A DNA stretch of 62,147 nt from Succinivibrionaceae bacterium UBA3769 (GTDB taxonomy: Bacteria > Pseudomonadota > Gammaproteobacteria > Enterobacterales > Succinivibrionaceae), in assembly GCA_002372325.1 (NCBI GenBank), contig DFFT01000127.1, positions 1-62,147 of the forward strand. The letters run 5' to 3'. Numbering within the stretch: the first letter of the stretch is position 1; each line of letters starts with the position of its first letter. The position numbers and the translations under genes were made by a program. Below, piece by piece: positions 27,528-34,940 of the stretch. The notes under the pieces were generated by a model, which worked only from the letters and a program-made list of their open reading frames with translations, did not search any database and was not told the origin of the DNA.

Positions 27528-28502
27528 CTATTTATTGACAATGTTCATAGCCTTATCAATAAGAATGCGTTGTTCTTCCTCTGATAAATGGCCGTCTTTC
27601 AAATCCTTGACAAGCTCTGTGACCAGCTCGGTTACCTTCTGGTTGATCTGACGTTCCCGCTCTTCGCTCGCATTCTTGTCATGAACCTTGGAATAAAGCT
27701 CCTCGTAATTCTGCAGGATGGCTCCTACAACCAGGTTCAGCAGCAGATAGGCTCCAAAAATAAACCATATGGTGAAATAAAAGGTTATCGCCCAGCAGGG
27801 GGTATTAATCACGCCCTTTTGAGAAGCAAGCAGCAGGTTATTCCGGAAATTGCACCAGTCATCGCCAGATACCACCTTGAGCAAACTGAACATGGACTCC
27901 GATATGGAGCCAAACGGATCTATGTGATCTCCCACAAAATATCCATCCGCTTCCGCAGCAAACTCCTGGTAGAGAGCCAGTCTCTCCGGAGCTGCTCCTT
28001 CACCGGGCATGCGGAAGAGGCTCATACCGATAACCGCAAACACATAGGTAAACACCAGCATCAGCGCCATGACACGGTACAGGGAAATAACGGATTTCAT
28101 AAGCACCCTGATAATGGTGCTCATTTCATGGTTAAGAGCGATGAACCTGGTTATTCTCAACAGTCTTACTACACGGAGTCCCAAAAGAACATTGTTGTCT
28201 GAAACAAACTTGTCCGGGATAAGACAGCTGACAATTATCAGAATGTCAAAAAGCTGCAGAGGATCCATGAAGAATTTCTTTGCCGAAGGGCTGGCAATGA
28301 ATCTCAGCACCAGTTCAAAACAGAAAATCACTATGCAGATGTTGTCAAAGATCTCCAGCCATGGACAGTCGTAGGTCATCATAATGCCGGCTGCTACGGC
28401 ATTAAGAGTTATCACCACACTGATAAAATACTCAAAAGCAATAGTGGGACGATGACGACGTTCATCGATAAAACGCGTAAAAAGAGACTTTATGTTTAAC
28501 AT
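27528..28502 (-). CDS. Voltage-gated cation channel, six-transmembrane (Nav/Cav-like)
   Basis: This is a 324-residue ion transport protein with the six-helix plan of bacterial voltage-gated sodium/calcium channels. S1 lies near residues 24-44, S2 near 52-70 and S3 near 82-95. S4 carries four arginines at exact three-residue spacing (Arg110, 113, 116, 119). S5 follows near 143-163. The pore loop has the filter SGDDW at 212-216, where NaChBac-type channels have TLESW; the extra acidic residue resembles calcium-selective filters. S6 (about 240-265) leads into a charged helical tail that may form a coiled coil. Four such subunits would form the pore. The gene is upstream of, and on the same strand as, the KAP array. 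Confidence 0.92.
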   Translation of the reverse strand: MLNIKSLFTRFIDERRHRPTIAFEYFISVVITLNAVAAGIMMTYDCPWLEIFDNICIVIFCFELVLRFIASPSAKKFFMDPLQLFDILIIVSCLIPDKFVSDNNVLLGLRVVRLLRITRFIALNHEMSTIIRVLMKSVISLYRVMALMLVFTYVFAVIGMSLFRMPGEGAAPERLALYQEFAAEADGYFVGDHIDPFGSISESMFSLLKVVSGDDWCNFRNNLLLASQKGVINTPCWAITFYFTIWFIFGAYLLLNLVVGAILQNYEELYSKVHDKNASEERERQINQKVTELVTELVKDLKDGHLSEEEQRILIDKAMNIVNK

Positions 28503-28742
28503 TTAACTTTAAAACCTCATTAAAACACAGATAAAAAATATGATGCTGCTGGTGTCCCGGGGATTTCTCACATGTCATAAGCTTCTTTTTCAAAAAATGA
28601 CTGCTGCAATTCTGCTTGCCATTCCTTCCACATTCCTTCTTATCACGTTAATGATGATTGCAAATAAGGCTTTCCGGTACCGATCTTCCGCATCCCCCAT
28701 TCACCCTGTTTCCGCCCCTGCCCTGATATTTCAGCTCAGAAA

Positions 28743-28752
28743 TGCCGCGGCA
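28743..28752. repeat. Perfect 10-bp palindrome downstream of DUF6273 gene 1
   Basis: TGCCGCGGCA lies 25 bases beyond the stop codon at 28778, at the same relative place as the hairpins behind DUF6273 genes 3 and 4. It has no loop. Confidence 0.5.
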
Positions 28753-28777
28753 GGATGGCAAATCAGAAGAGTTCACA

Positions 28778-29476
28778 TTACAAATTCACCCATAAAGCAG
28801 GCCTTACTGCATCACCGTCATTATTGACGAGACAGCCCCCGGGAGAAATCGCGCCATCGGTACAAACCACCGTAGCATCGTTCCGGCAGTACCCCGGCGA
28901 CCGCAGCCACCAAAAACAGCAGCTTCTGCCGTCAATAAAAAAATTACGGGACTGCCAGACATCCTTCTCACTGGCATAGGGGGTAGATACGCACTTACGG
29001 GCTTCATCGTCCTTAAATAAGCTCTCTGCCTCCGCCATACTCAATAAGAAAATCCGATCCTCAGTGCTGTTTCCGCCAAAGGTGCCATGCCTGGAATTAT
29101 GGTCATTAGCAACTCTGGTTACCACAATCCTCTCCTGCTCGGAAGAGGTAAAAGCGCTCTTCAGAAATTCTCCGTTAAGCCATTTCCGGAGATCGCTGTT
29201 TTCCCAGGTAACAATGTTCACGTATTCATGCTGATAAGGCCGGCAGTCAAGAGCGTAGCGGGAAATCAGAAGAACCTGCGAGCCGGATCTTTTAAGAACC
29301 AGCCACTCTATGGGAGTCTTCAGGCTGCTCTCTTGGTAATAACTCCCGAATGTGAAAGTATCGCCTTCCTTTAGATCCGGCACCGTCTGTACCGCTGCAA
29401 CACTCTTCAAAGTTCCGGCCGGGGATTCTCCGACGTTCATTTTTTTCGTCCTCTGCTTTGGGGAGCCTTCCTTCAT
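28778..29476 (-). CDS. DUF6273 protein, gene 1 (lectin/FGE-like fold, variable C-terminus)
   Basis: This is a 232-residue protein of the DUF6273 type, which I take to have a C-type-lectin/formylglycine-generating-enzyme-like fold. A short basic N-terminus is followed by the domain: FTFGSYYQ, KTPIEWLVLKRSG, ENSDLRKWLNGEFL, FGGNSTEDRIFLLSMAEAE, KCVSTPYA and WWLRSPG, ending AVRPALWVNL. There is no signal peptide, so it is probably cytoplasmic unless exported by another route. Between WWLRSPG and VRPALWVNL the 30 codons differ almost completely from the paralogues at 30-35 kb. It lacks the Ala/Lys-rich tail of genes 2-4. The start could also be Met13. Confidence 0.85.
   Translation of the reverse strand: MKEGSPKQRTKKMNVGESPAGTLKSVAAVQTVPDLKEGDTFTFGSYYQESSLKTPIEWLVLKRSGSQVLLISRYALDCRPYQHEYVNIVTWENSDLRKWLNGEFLKSAFTSSEQERIVVTRVANDHNSRHGTFGGNSTEDRIFLLSMAEAESLFKDDEARKCVSTPYASEKDVWQSRNFFIDGRSCCFWWLRSPGYCRNDATVVCTDGAISPGGCLVNNDGDAVRPALWVNL
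28802..28891 (-). other. Hypervariable C-terminal segment of DUF6273 gene 1
   Basis: These thirty codons lie between WWLRSPG and PALWVNL. The residues read YCRNDATVVCTDGAISPGG and onward. Compared with the same segment in genes 2-5, only a few positions are kept: Ala at position 6, Val at 9, Asp/Gly at 18-19 and the closing VR. Confidence 0.75.
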
Positions 29477-30066
29477 GGATCTCTCTATTAACCTTTTTCA
29501 GATGTTCAAAATCTCATGTTTTCCTGTGCATAATTCATACGGCCGGTTTGTACTGGAAACCCCGTCCACAATCATGACAATCCAAAGGTAACAGGCCATA
29601 TACCGCCCTAAGTGTTTCTGCAAATTAACTGTCATGCTCTGTCTCAAACCGCCAAGGCCTTTTTGTTTTTCCAGAGGAAGAACTCATAAGGCTTTTTATT
29701 TCTTCTGCCCTTGCCCCGGTATCCCTCGTACCGTTATTTCTCTATGGTTTGGGAACCGAAACAGCAATTTCCTTCACCATTCGAGCGTTTCGGCTACTTT
29801 GAATCAAAGTCCCTTTATGTCAGACGTTCACTCTTGTATTTCCCAGAGGGATTCCTTACCCGTGAACGGCAACGATCATCGTCCCCTCCAACTGAGTCAG
29901 GCAAGCCGAAAACCGCTCGACTCTGTCTCAAAAAGATGCTTCGGATTTGCTTACCGCTCCTTCTGTTCCCTCTTCCCTATAGTTCAGTGCCTGAAGGTTC
30001 CAGCGTCACCTTTCCTCACCTTCTAACTCTCACCCCTACCGTTTCTGAAAATCCGCGGCAGGTGGA
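29477..30066. other. Spacer between DUF6273 genes 1 and 2, with a repeated 3' flank
   Basis: This stretch of 590 bases has no credible gene. The 160 bases next to gene 2 (about 29890-30060) are related to those behind gene 3 (about 31040-31210): both share the CTCTTCCCTATAGT / CTCTTCTCTTATAGT block, the TGCCTGAAG/TACCTGAAG block and the TTTCTGAAAA block. A CCGCGG lies 10 bases after the gene 2 stop codon. Confidence 0.6.
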
Positions 30067-30897
30067 TTACAGATTCACCCATAAGGCGGGCCGCACAGCA
30101 CCGTCACCATAGATAACGAAGTTACCACCTTGGTAGGGTGTGCCGTCCGAATATACGTGCGACGCGTCGTCCTGACGAAGGCCCGGCGACCGCAGCCACC
30201 ACCACCAACAACAGTATCTGCCATCAATCGACTCACTACCATCCTGAAAGACCCCTTTTCCGACAGCATACGGCGTGGGCACGCATTTACGGGCCGCGTT
30301 GTCCTTAAAAAGACTCTCCGCTTCCGCAAGACTCAGGCAGAATACCCGGTCCTCCGTGCTGTTCCCTCCGAAGGTGCCATACTGGGCATTGTTGTCATTA
30401 GCAAGCTTCGTTACCGCAATCTTCTTCTGCTCCGCTGCGGTAAAGGCATTCCTGAGAAACTCCCCGTTAAGCCATTTCCGGAGATCGCATTTTTCCCAGG
30501 TCATGTCCACCGATTCATGGTGGTACGGCTTGCAGTCCAGACCGTACCGGGAGATGAGCAGCGCCTTGCTGCCGGACTTTTTCAGAACCAGCCACTCGAT
30601 GGGAGTTTTCTTGCTGCTGTTTTCCTGGTAATAGCTCCCGAATTTGAAGTAATCTCCCTTCTTAAGCTCCGGCACAGCAGCTTTCGGAGTTGCAGCCTTG
30701 TCTATGGGCTTGGCTGCCTTGGCAACGTCTTTTGCGGTGACCTTCCCGGTCTTGGTAGCCGGTGCTTTGGCCTTGGCAGCAGTCTTTGCGGCCTGACTCT
30801 TAGGCACCGGCTTAGCTGCGGTTTTGGGAGCGGCAGCTTTGGCTCCGGTTTTGGCCGGAGTCTTTTTGGCGGCTCCTGATGTTTTGGTGTCTTTCAT
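30067..30897 (-). CDS. DUF6273 protein, gene 2, with histone H1-like N-terminus
   Basis: This 276-residue protein has two parts. Residues 1 to about 90 are an Ala/Lys/Pro-rich tail (starting MKDTKTSGAAKKTPAKTG) like histone H1 or bacterial H1-like proteins, which could bind nucleic acid or act as a flexible spacer. The DUF6273 domain follows: YFKFGSYYQENSSKKTPIEW, CDLRKWLNGEFLRNAFTAAE, GTFGGNSTEDRVFCLSLAEA, WWLRSPG and the final AVRPALWVNL. The ATG at 30897 has GGAGGT close upstream and matches the start of gene 4. The stretch between WWLRSPG and VRPALWVNL is hypervariable relative to genes 1, 3, 4 and 5. Confidence 0.88.
   Translation of the reverse strand: MKDTKTSGAAKKTPAKTGAKAAAPKTAAKPVPKSQAAKTAAKAKAPATKTGKVTAKDVAKAAKPIDKAATPKAAVPELKKGDYFKFGSYYQENSSKKTPIEWLVLKKSGSKALLISRYGLDCKPYHHESVDMTWEKCDLRKWLNGEFLRNAFTAAEQKKIAVTKLANDNNAQYGTFGGNSTEDRVFCLSLAEAESLFKDNAARKCVPTPYAVGKGVFQDGSESIDGRYCCWWWWLRSPGLRQDDASHVYSDGTPYQGGNFVIYGDGAVRPALWVNL
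30091..30180 (-). other. Hypervariable C-terminal segment of DUF6273 gene 2
   Basis: Thirty codons (LRQDDASHVYSDGTPYQGG and onward). Against gene 4 I count about 30 mismatches in 90 bases, versus about 10 in 128 bases in the body of the same two genes (30282-30409 against 34184-34311). Confidence 0.8.
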
Positions 30898-31304
30898 ACA
30901 ACCTCCGGTAGGCAGCAACAGCTACGTTGTACTAACCTTGAAAATTGCACATAACTTCAATTGAAGCCGGAAGAAACGGGACATGTTTTCCGGAGCTTCA
31001 GATCTCTTTTTCGGGGACGGTCTCAGACAGGACTCCTTCTCTTTACTGCCCCTTCAAAACCGCCTCCGGCAATCAGAAAACCCCAGCTTTCCCGGCTCAA
31101 AAAGCCGCTTCTGATTTACCGTTTTTCTGCTCTCTCTTCTCTTATAGTCCCGTACCTGAAGCTTCTGGCGGCACCTTCTAACTCCGTCTTCATTTTCTGA
31201 AAACCCGCCCCACCCGCTTCGCTGGCGGAGAGGAAGCACGACAAGCCGCGCGAGATTCCGCGGCTTCGCCGCGGCGGGTGGATTCCAGATTAGAAGATTT
31301 CAGA
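30898..31304. other. Spacer between DUF6273 genes 2 and 3
   Basis: About 400 bases. It holds the 3' flank of gene 3: the hairpin at 31258-31274, an imperfect GC-rich inverted repeat at 31205-31228, and the block shared with the flank of gene 2. No gene seen. Confidence 0.6.
31258..31274 (-). repeat. GC-rich hairpin behind DUF6273 gene 3
   Basis: CCGCGGC (31258-31264) and GCCGCGG (31268-31274) form a perfect 7-bp stem with a three-base loop (GAA on the coding strand). It starts 31 bases after the stop codon. No T run follows it, so it does not look like an intrinsic terminator. Confidence 0.85.
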
Positions 31305-32153
31305 TTACAGATTCACCCATAGAGCGGGCCGCACGGTGCCTCTATCACAGGAGACGATGCCATACGGGTAAAGCGCACCGTCTGCAACATACGAAGCGAA
31401 GTTCTGTCTGGTGCCCGGCGACCGCAGCCACCACCAACAACAGCCTCTGCCATCAATAAAACTTGAATCTGATTTATTGGCCCCTTTTCCGACCGCATAC
31501 GGCGTTGGCACACATTTACGGGCCGCATCGTCCTTAAAAAGACTCCCTGCTTCTGCAAGACTGAGGCAGAACACACGATCCTCCGTGCTGTTTCCCCCGA
31601 AGGTACCGTACTCGGCAATGTTGTCATTCGTAAGCTTCGTTACCGCAATCTTCTTCTGTTCCGCTGCGGTAAAGGCATTCCTGAGAAACTCCCCGTTAAG
31701 CCATTTCCGGAGATCGCAGTTTTCCCAGGTTATGTCCACGAATTCATGGTGGTACTGTTTACAGTCCAGTCCGTACCGGGAGATGAGAAGCACCTTAGTG
31801 CCGGACTTTTTCAGAACCAGCCACTCGATGGGAGTTTTCTTGCTGCTGTTCTCCTGGTAATAGCTCCCGAACTTGAAGTAATCTCCCTTCTTAAGCTCCG
31901 GCACGGCTGCTTTCGGAGTTGCCGCCTTGTCTGTGGTCTTAGCAGCCGGTTTTGCTGCGGGCTTGACTGGCTTTGCCATATCTTTTGTGACGGTCTTTCC
32001 GGTCTTTGATGCTGCCGGTGCTTTGGCCTTGGCGGCAGTCTTTACGGCTTGGCTATTAGGCGCTGGCTTTGCTGCAGTTTTGGGAGCAGCAGTATTGGCT
32101 CTGGGTTTGGCCGAAGTCTTTTTTGCAGCTCCTGATGTGTTGGTATCTTTCAT
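31305..32153 (-). CDS. DUF6273 protein, gene 3, with histone H1-like N-terminus
   Basis: This 282-residue protein is built like gene 2. The Ala/Lys/Pro-rich tail is longer (to about residue 105) and begins MKDTNTSGAAKKTSAKP. The DUF6273 body (KTPIEWLVLKKSGTKVLLIS, GGNSTEDRVFCLSLAEAGSL, KCVPTPYAVGKG) is nearly the same as in genes 2 and 4. The final VRPALWVNL is kept and the segment before it is hypervariable and two codons shorter than in the others. I start at 32153 to match the sister genes; an open frame extends 28 codons upstream without homology. Confidence 0.87.
   Translation of the reverse strand: MKDTNTSGAAKKTSAKPRANTAAPKTAAKPAPNSQAVKTAAKAKAPAASKTGKTVTKDMAKPVKPAAKPAAKTTDKAATPKAAVPELKKGDYFKFGSYYQENSSKKTPIEWLVLKKSGTKVLLISRYGLDCKQYHHEFVDITWENCDLRKWLNGEFLRNAFTAAEQKKIAVTKLTNDNIAEYGTFGGNSTEDRVFCLSLAEAGSLFKDDAARKCVPTPYAVGKGANKSDSSFIDGRGCCWWWLRSPGTRQNFASYVADGALYPYGIVSCDRGTVRPALWVNL
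31329..31412 (-). other. Hypervariable C-terminal segment of DUF6273 gene 3
   Basis: Twenty-eight codons (TRQNFASYVADGALYPYG and onward), two fewer than in genes 1, 2, 4 and 5. The kept positions are the RQ/CAG codon, Ala, Val, Asp-Gly and the final Val-Arg. Confidence 0.75.
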
Positions 32154-32391
32154 AAAACCTCTCGTAGTTAGCAATAGCCACATATAACCATGTAAAATAC
32201 AAACCAATTCGGTTAACACGTGATTACAGCGGAACACATTTTCCTATTTCGGCAAACTATGCTTTTTCGGCATATGGTTTTCATACCCTAACTGCTGTCG
32301 CCGATAGCGGGAGAACATTTCCGTAAAAAGTCCCTTCCAGAACACCCGGGCTTCTCAAACTACGGACAAAAGACTCCCACGCTCCCGCCTT

Positions 32392-32919
32392 TTATTCCCG
32401 GGGTTTCAGCTTTACAATCTTCTTTCCGAAAATTGACCAGTTATTTTCTTCGGCGTAATCACAAAGAACCTCGGTACAGGCCCGCACCAAATGGAACATG
32501 AAATTTGAAGTAGCTGAACTAGCGTGCCCTCTTACCCCGTGGATAAGCTGTGCCCGTACCCCAAAGGCTTTATCCAGAAATTCCCAGGCGCTGCCGGTAA
32601 ATCTGGCATCGTAGTCTGGAATATCCTTAACGTTCACCGACCTGTTCAAAAGATCATCAAGTTCATCATTGTGAAGAGACTTTACTTCCTTGTTCCAAAG
32701 AGTTTTGTAGCTCTTGAGTCCGCATACGTAACCGTCATCACCACTCATTTCTTTAGTGCGGATAACCTTGGTAGTGTCTTTTCCCAGAGCCAGAATCACT
32801 CTTCTCACCGTCCACTCAAAATCAGCACAGGCAATAAGGAATCCCGCATTCTGATTGACCTCGAAAAGCCGGTTCAGGGTTTGCGCTCTGTCCGCCCTGG
32901 TTTCGTAAATTTCAAACAT
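32392..32919 (-). CDS. HEPN-like protein, copy 1
   Basis: This 175-residue helical protein begins MFEIYETRADRAQTLNRLFE. It contains FLIACADFEWTVRRVILALG and, near residue 128, RAQLIHGVRGH, which fits the Rx4H motif of HEPN domains (many of which are RNases of toxin and defence systems). It is a clear paralogue of the gene at 33322. I chose the ATG at 32919 because AGGAG lies eight bases upstream and the start then aligns with the paralogue; an open frame reaches 32985. The gene sits between DUF6273 genes 3 and 4 on the same strand. HEPN membership is inferred from the motif and helical pattern only. Confidence 0.72.
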   Translation of the reverse strand: MFEIYETRADRAQTLNRLFEVNQNAGFLIACADFEWTVRRVILALGKDTTKVIRTKEMSGDDGYVCGLKSYKTLWNKEVKSLHNDELDDLLNRSVNVKDIPDYDARFTGSAWEFLDKAFGVRAQLIHGVRGHASSATSNFMFHLVRACTEVLCDYAEENNWSIFGKKIVKLKPRE

Positions 32920-33321
32920 TTGCATTTCTCCTGTTCTTAAAACTTCTTCTTTTAACGCATCCTGTTTTTTCGGATCATTCAACATTGCTCGTGGGATGTT
33001 TCGTTAAATACATTCCTGAAAAAACATATCAAATCACGCAGTGCATTAAGTTTTGCTTTTTCCTCATACCATTCGGCATTTTCATCTATCTTCTGTCAGT
33101 CATAACCTGCATCCGGAAAACGATACTAAGTTACTGATCCGGAAAGGAACTCCTGAAGGATTTCCAAATTATCCGGAAGCCACCTTCTGAACAGCACACC
33201 TTACACAAACCGTGCAGAAAAAATCCGTATCAGACTCCCTAGGTGTTTACTGGAGTCAGAGGCATCTCAATGGATCCCCTGACGTCATTTACTGCCGCAC
33301 AATTGCAGTTCAAAGAAAACG
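32920..33321. other. Spacer between the two HEPN-like genes
   Basis: About 400 bases with no gene or RNA that I can recognise. A TATCAAATCACGC-type AT-rich stretch at 33025-33100 could hold the promoter of copy 1. Confidence 0.4.
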
Positions 33322-33864
33322 CTAACCACGGGGCTTTATTCTTACTAGCTTCTTGCCATAGATTGAAACGCCTTTTTTCTCAGCGTATTCTGTCAGCACA
33401 TCGGAACACTTCACCATAAAATGAAATGCGAATGCGCTGATTTCATCGCCAACGTGACTTCTCACCCCGTGTACCAAACGGTTTCTGAGACTAAACACCG
33501 TATCTAGGATCTCCCAGGTATTGCCGCGGCGTTCTTTTTTGTAGCCCGGAATTGTGTTTGCCTTTACCTTTTGGTTCAACAGAGCATCAAATCCATCTCC
33601 GTAAAGAGAAGCAACCTCACGCTTCCAGATGGCTTTGTATTTCGGAAGGCTGCTGACATAACGCAGGTTTTGATCTGAATCCACAGTTACAAATTCATGT
33701 TCCCGAATTTCCTTGGTGGTACTTTTTCCAATGGCCAGAATCACTCTTTTCACCGTCCACTCAAAATCAGCGCAGGCAATCAGAAACCCCGCGCTTTGAT
33801 CGGTATTAAATATCAGATCCAGAGTTTTCTTTCTGTCATCTCTGGTTTCCTTGTAGTCAAACAT
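33322..33864 (-). CDS. HEPN-like protein, copy 2
   Basis: This 180-residue paralogue of copy 1 starts MFDYKETRDDRKKTLDLIF and shares FLIACADFEWTVKRVILAIG, the tryptophan-centred GNTWEILDTVFSLRNRLVHG (Rx4H at about residues 134-139) and the ending SIYGKKLVRIKP. AAGGAG lies upstream of the ATG. As in copy 1 there is no partner antitoxin next to it that I can identify; the neighbours are DUF6273 genes. If the HEPN call is right it may cut RNA or act as the partner of a nucleotidyltransferase found elsewhere. Confidence 0.72.
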   Translation of the reverse strand: MFDYKETRDDRKKTLDLIFNTDQSAGFLIACADFEWTVKRVILAIGKSTTKEIREHEFVTVDSDQNLRYVSSLPKYKAIWKREVASLYGDGFDALLNQKVKANTIPGYKKERRGNTWEILDTVFSLRNRLVHGVRSHVGDEISAFAFHFMVKCSDVLTEYAEKKGVSIYGKKLVRIKPRG

Positions 33865-33914
33865 TTATTGTTCTCCTTCTCATTTAACACACCTTCATTT
33901 TCTGAAAACCCGCC

Positions 33915-33933
33915 CCGCCCGCTTCGCGGGCGG
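33915..33933 (-). repeat. GC-rich hairpin behind DUF6273 gene 4
   Basis: CCGCCCGC (33915-33922) and GCGGGCGG (33926-33933) form a perfect 8-bp stem with a three-base loop (GAA on the coding strand), 38 bases after the stop codon of gene 4. It is similar in place and loop, but not in stem sequence, to the hairpin behind gene 3. Confidence 0.87.
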
Positions 33934-33971
33934 AGAGGAGGCGGGCAGATTTCAGATTAAAAGATTTCAGA

Positions 33972-34817
33972 TTACAGATTCACCCATAAAGCGGGCCGTA
34001 CGGCGCGGTCATCAGTGCGGACGTAGTAACCATGCTGGTTTAGCGCGCCGCCCGAATAAACGATCGATGCGTCGAGCTGACTATTGCCCGGCGTCCGCAG
34101 CCACCAACCACAACAGGCCCTGCCATTAATGAAATTTTCACTGGATTGCCAGGCCCCTTTTCCGACTGCATACGGCGTGGGCACGCATTTACGGGCCGCG
34201 TCGTCCTTGAAAAGACTCTCCGCTTCCGCAAGACTCAAGCAGAATACCCGATCCTCCGTGCTGTTCCCTCCGAAGGTGCCGTACTTGGCATTGCTGTCAT
34301 TCGCTAGCTTTGTTACGGCGATCTTCTTCTGCTCCGCAGCGGTAAAGGCATTCCTGAGAAACTCCCCGTTAAGCCATTTCCGGAGATCGCAGTTTTCCCA
34401 AGTCATGGATACTTCTGCATGGTGGTATTGCCGGCAGTCCAGTCCGTACCGGGAGATGAGCAGCGCCTTGCTGCCGGACTTTTTCAGAACCAGCCACTCG
34501 ATGGGGGTTTTCCTGCTGCTGTTCTCCTGGTAATAGCTCCCGAACTTGAAATAGTCTCCCTTCTTAAGCTCCGGCACGGCCGCTTTCGGAGCTGCTGCCT
34601 TGTCAATGGGCTTAGCAGCCTGTTTTGCTGCAGGTCTGACTGCCTTGGCGACGTCCTTACCAACCTTAAGAGCCGGTGCTTTGGCCTTGTCCTTTGCTGC
34701 AGTCTTTGCGGCTTGGCTCTTAGGCGCCGGCTTTGCTGCGGTTTTGGGTGCGGCAGCTTTGGCTCCAGTTTTGGCCGGAGTCTTTTTTGCGGCTCCTGAT
34801 GCTTTGGTGTCTTTCAT
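33972..34817 (-). CDS. DUF6273 protein, gene 4, with histone H1-like N-terminus
   Basis: This 281-residue sister of genes 2 and 3 starts MKDTKASGAAKKTPAKTG, with an Ala/Lys/Pro tail to about residue 85. The DUF6273 domain then follows, with the same body motifs and WWLRTPG. The segment before VRPALWVNL is hypervariable. A second variable patch lies just upstream (WQSSENFINGRACCG, against FQDGSESIDGRYCCW in gene 2). AGGAGG lies close upstream of the ATG. The three sister genes share long stretches of near identity in DNA, so they duplicated recently or exchange sequence. Confidence 0.88.
   Translation of the reverse strand: MKDTKASGAAKKTPAKTGAKAAAPKTAAKPAPKSQAAKTAAKDKAKAPALKVGKDVAKAVRPAAKQAAKPIDKAAAPKAAVPELKKGDYFKFGSYYQENSSRKTPIEWLVLKKSGSKALLISRYGLDCRQYHHAEVSMTWENCDLRKWLNGEFLRNAFTAAEQKKIAVTKLANDSNAKYGTFGGNSTEDRVFCLSLAEAESLFKDDAARKCVPTPYAVGKGAWQSSENFINGRACCGWWLRTPGNSQLDASIVYSGGALNQHGYYVRTDDRAVRPALWVNL
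33996..34085 (-). other. Hypervariable C-terminal segment of DUF6273 gene 4
   Basis: Thirty codons (NSQLDASIVYSGGALNQHG and onward). In the comparison with gene 2, mismatches fall about evenly on first, second and third codon positions, but codons changed at positions 1 and 2 mostly keep C or T at position 3. Confidence 0.8.
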
Positions 34818-34940
34818 AAAACCTCCTGACTGGATTAGCCTTCTGATTCTTTTCTCTCTCTGCTGAAAAAGTTATCTTTGGCTCTTGAATTCGGATATGC
34901 TCTAAAACGGCGCAGCCTGCCGGCATATGGGGCAAGCGAG

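Noticed and set aside
29634..30112. Plus-strand frames between DUF6273 genes 1 and 2
   Set aside because: They are not conserved in the related flank behind gene 3 and run into the antisense of gene 2.
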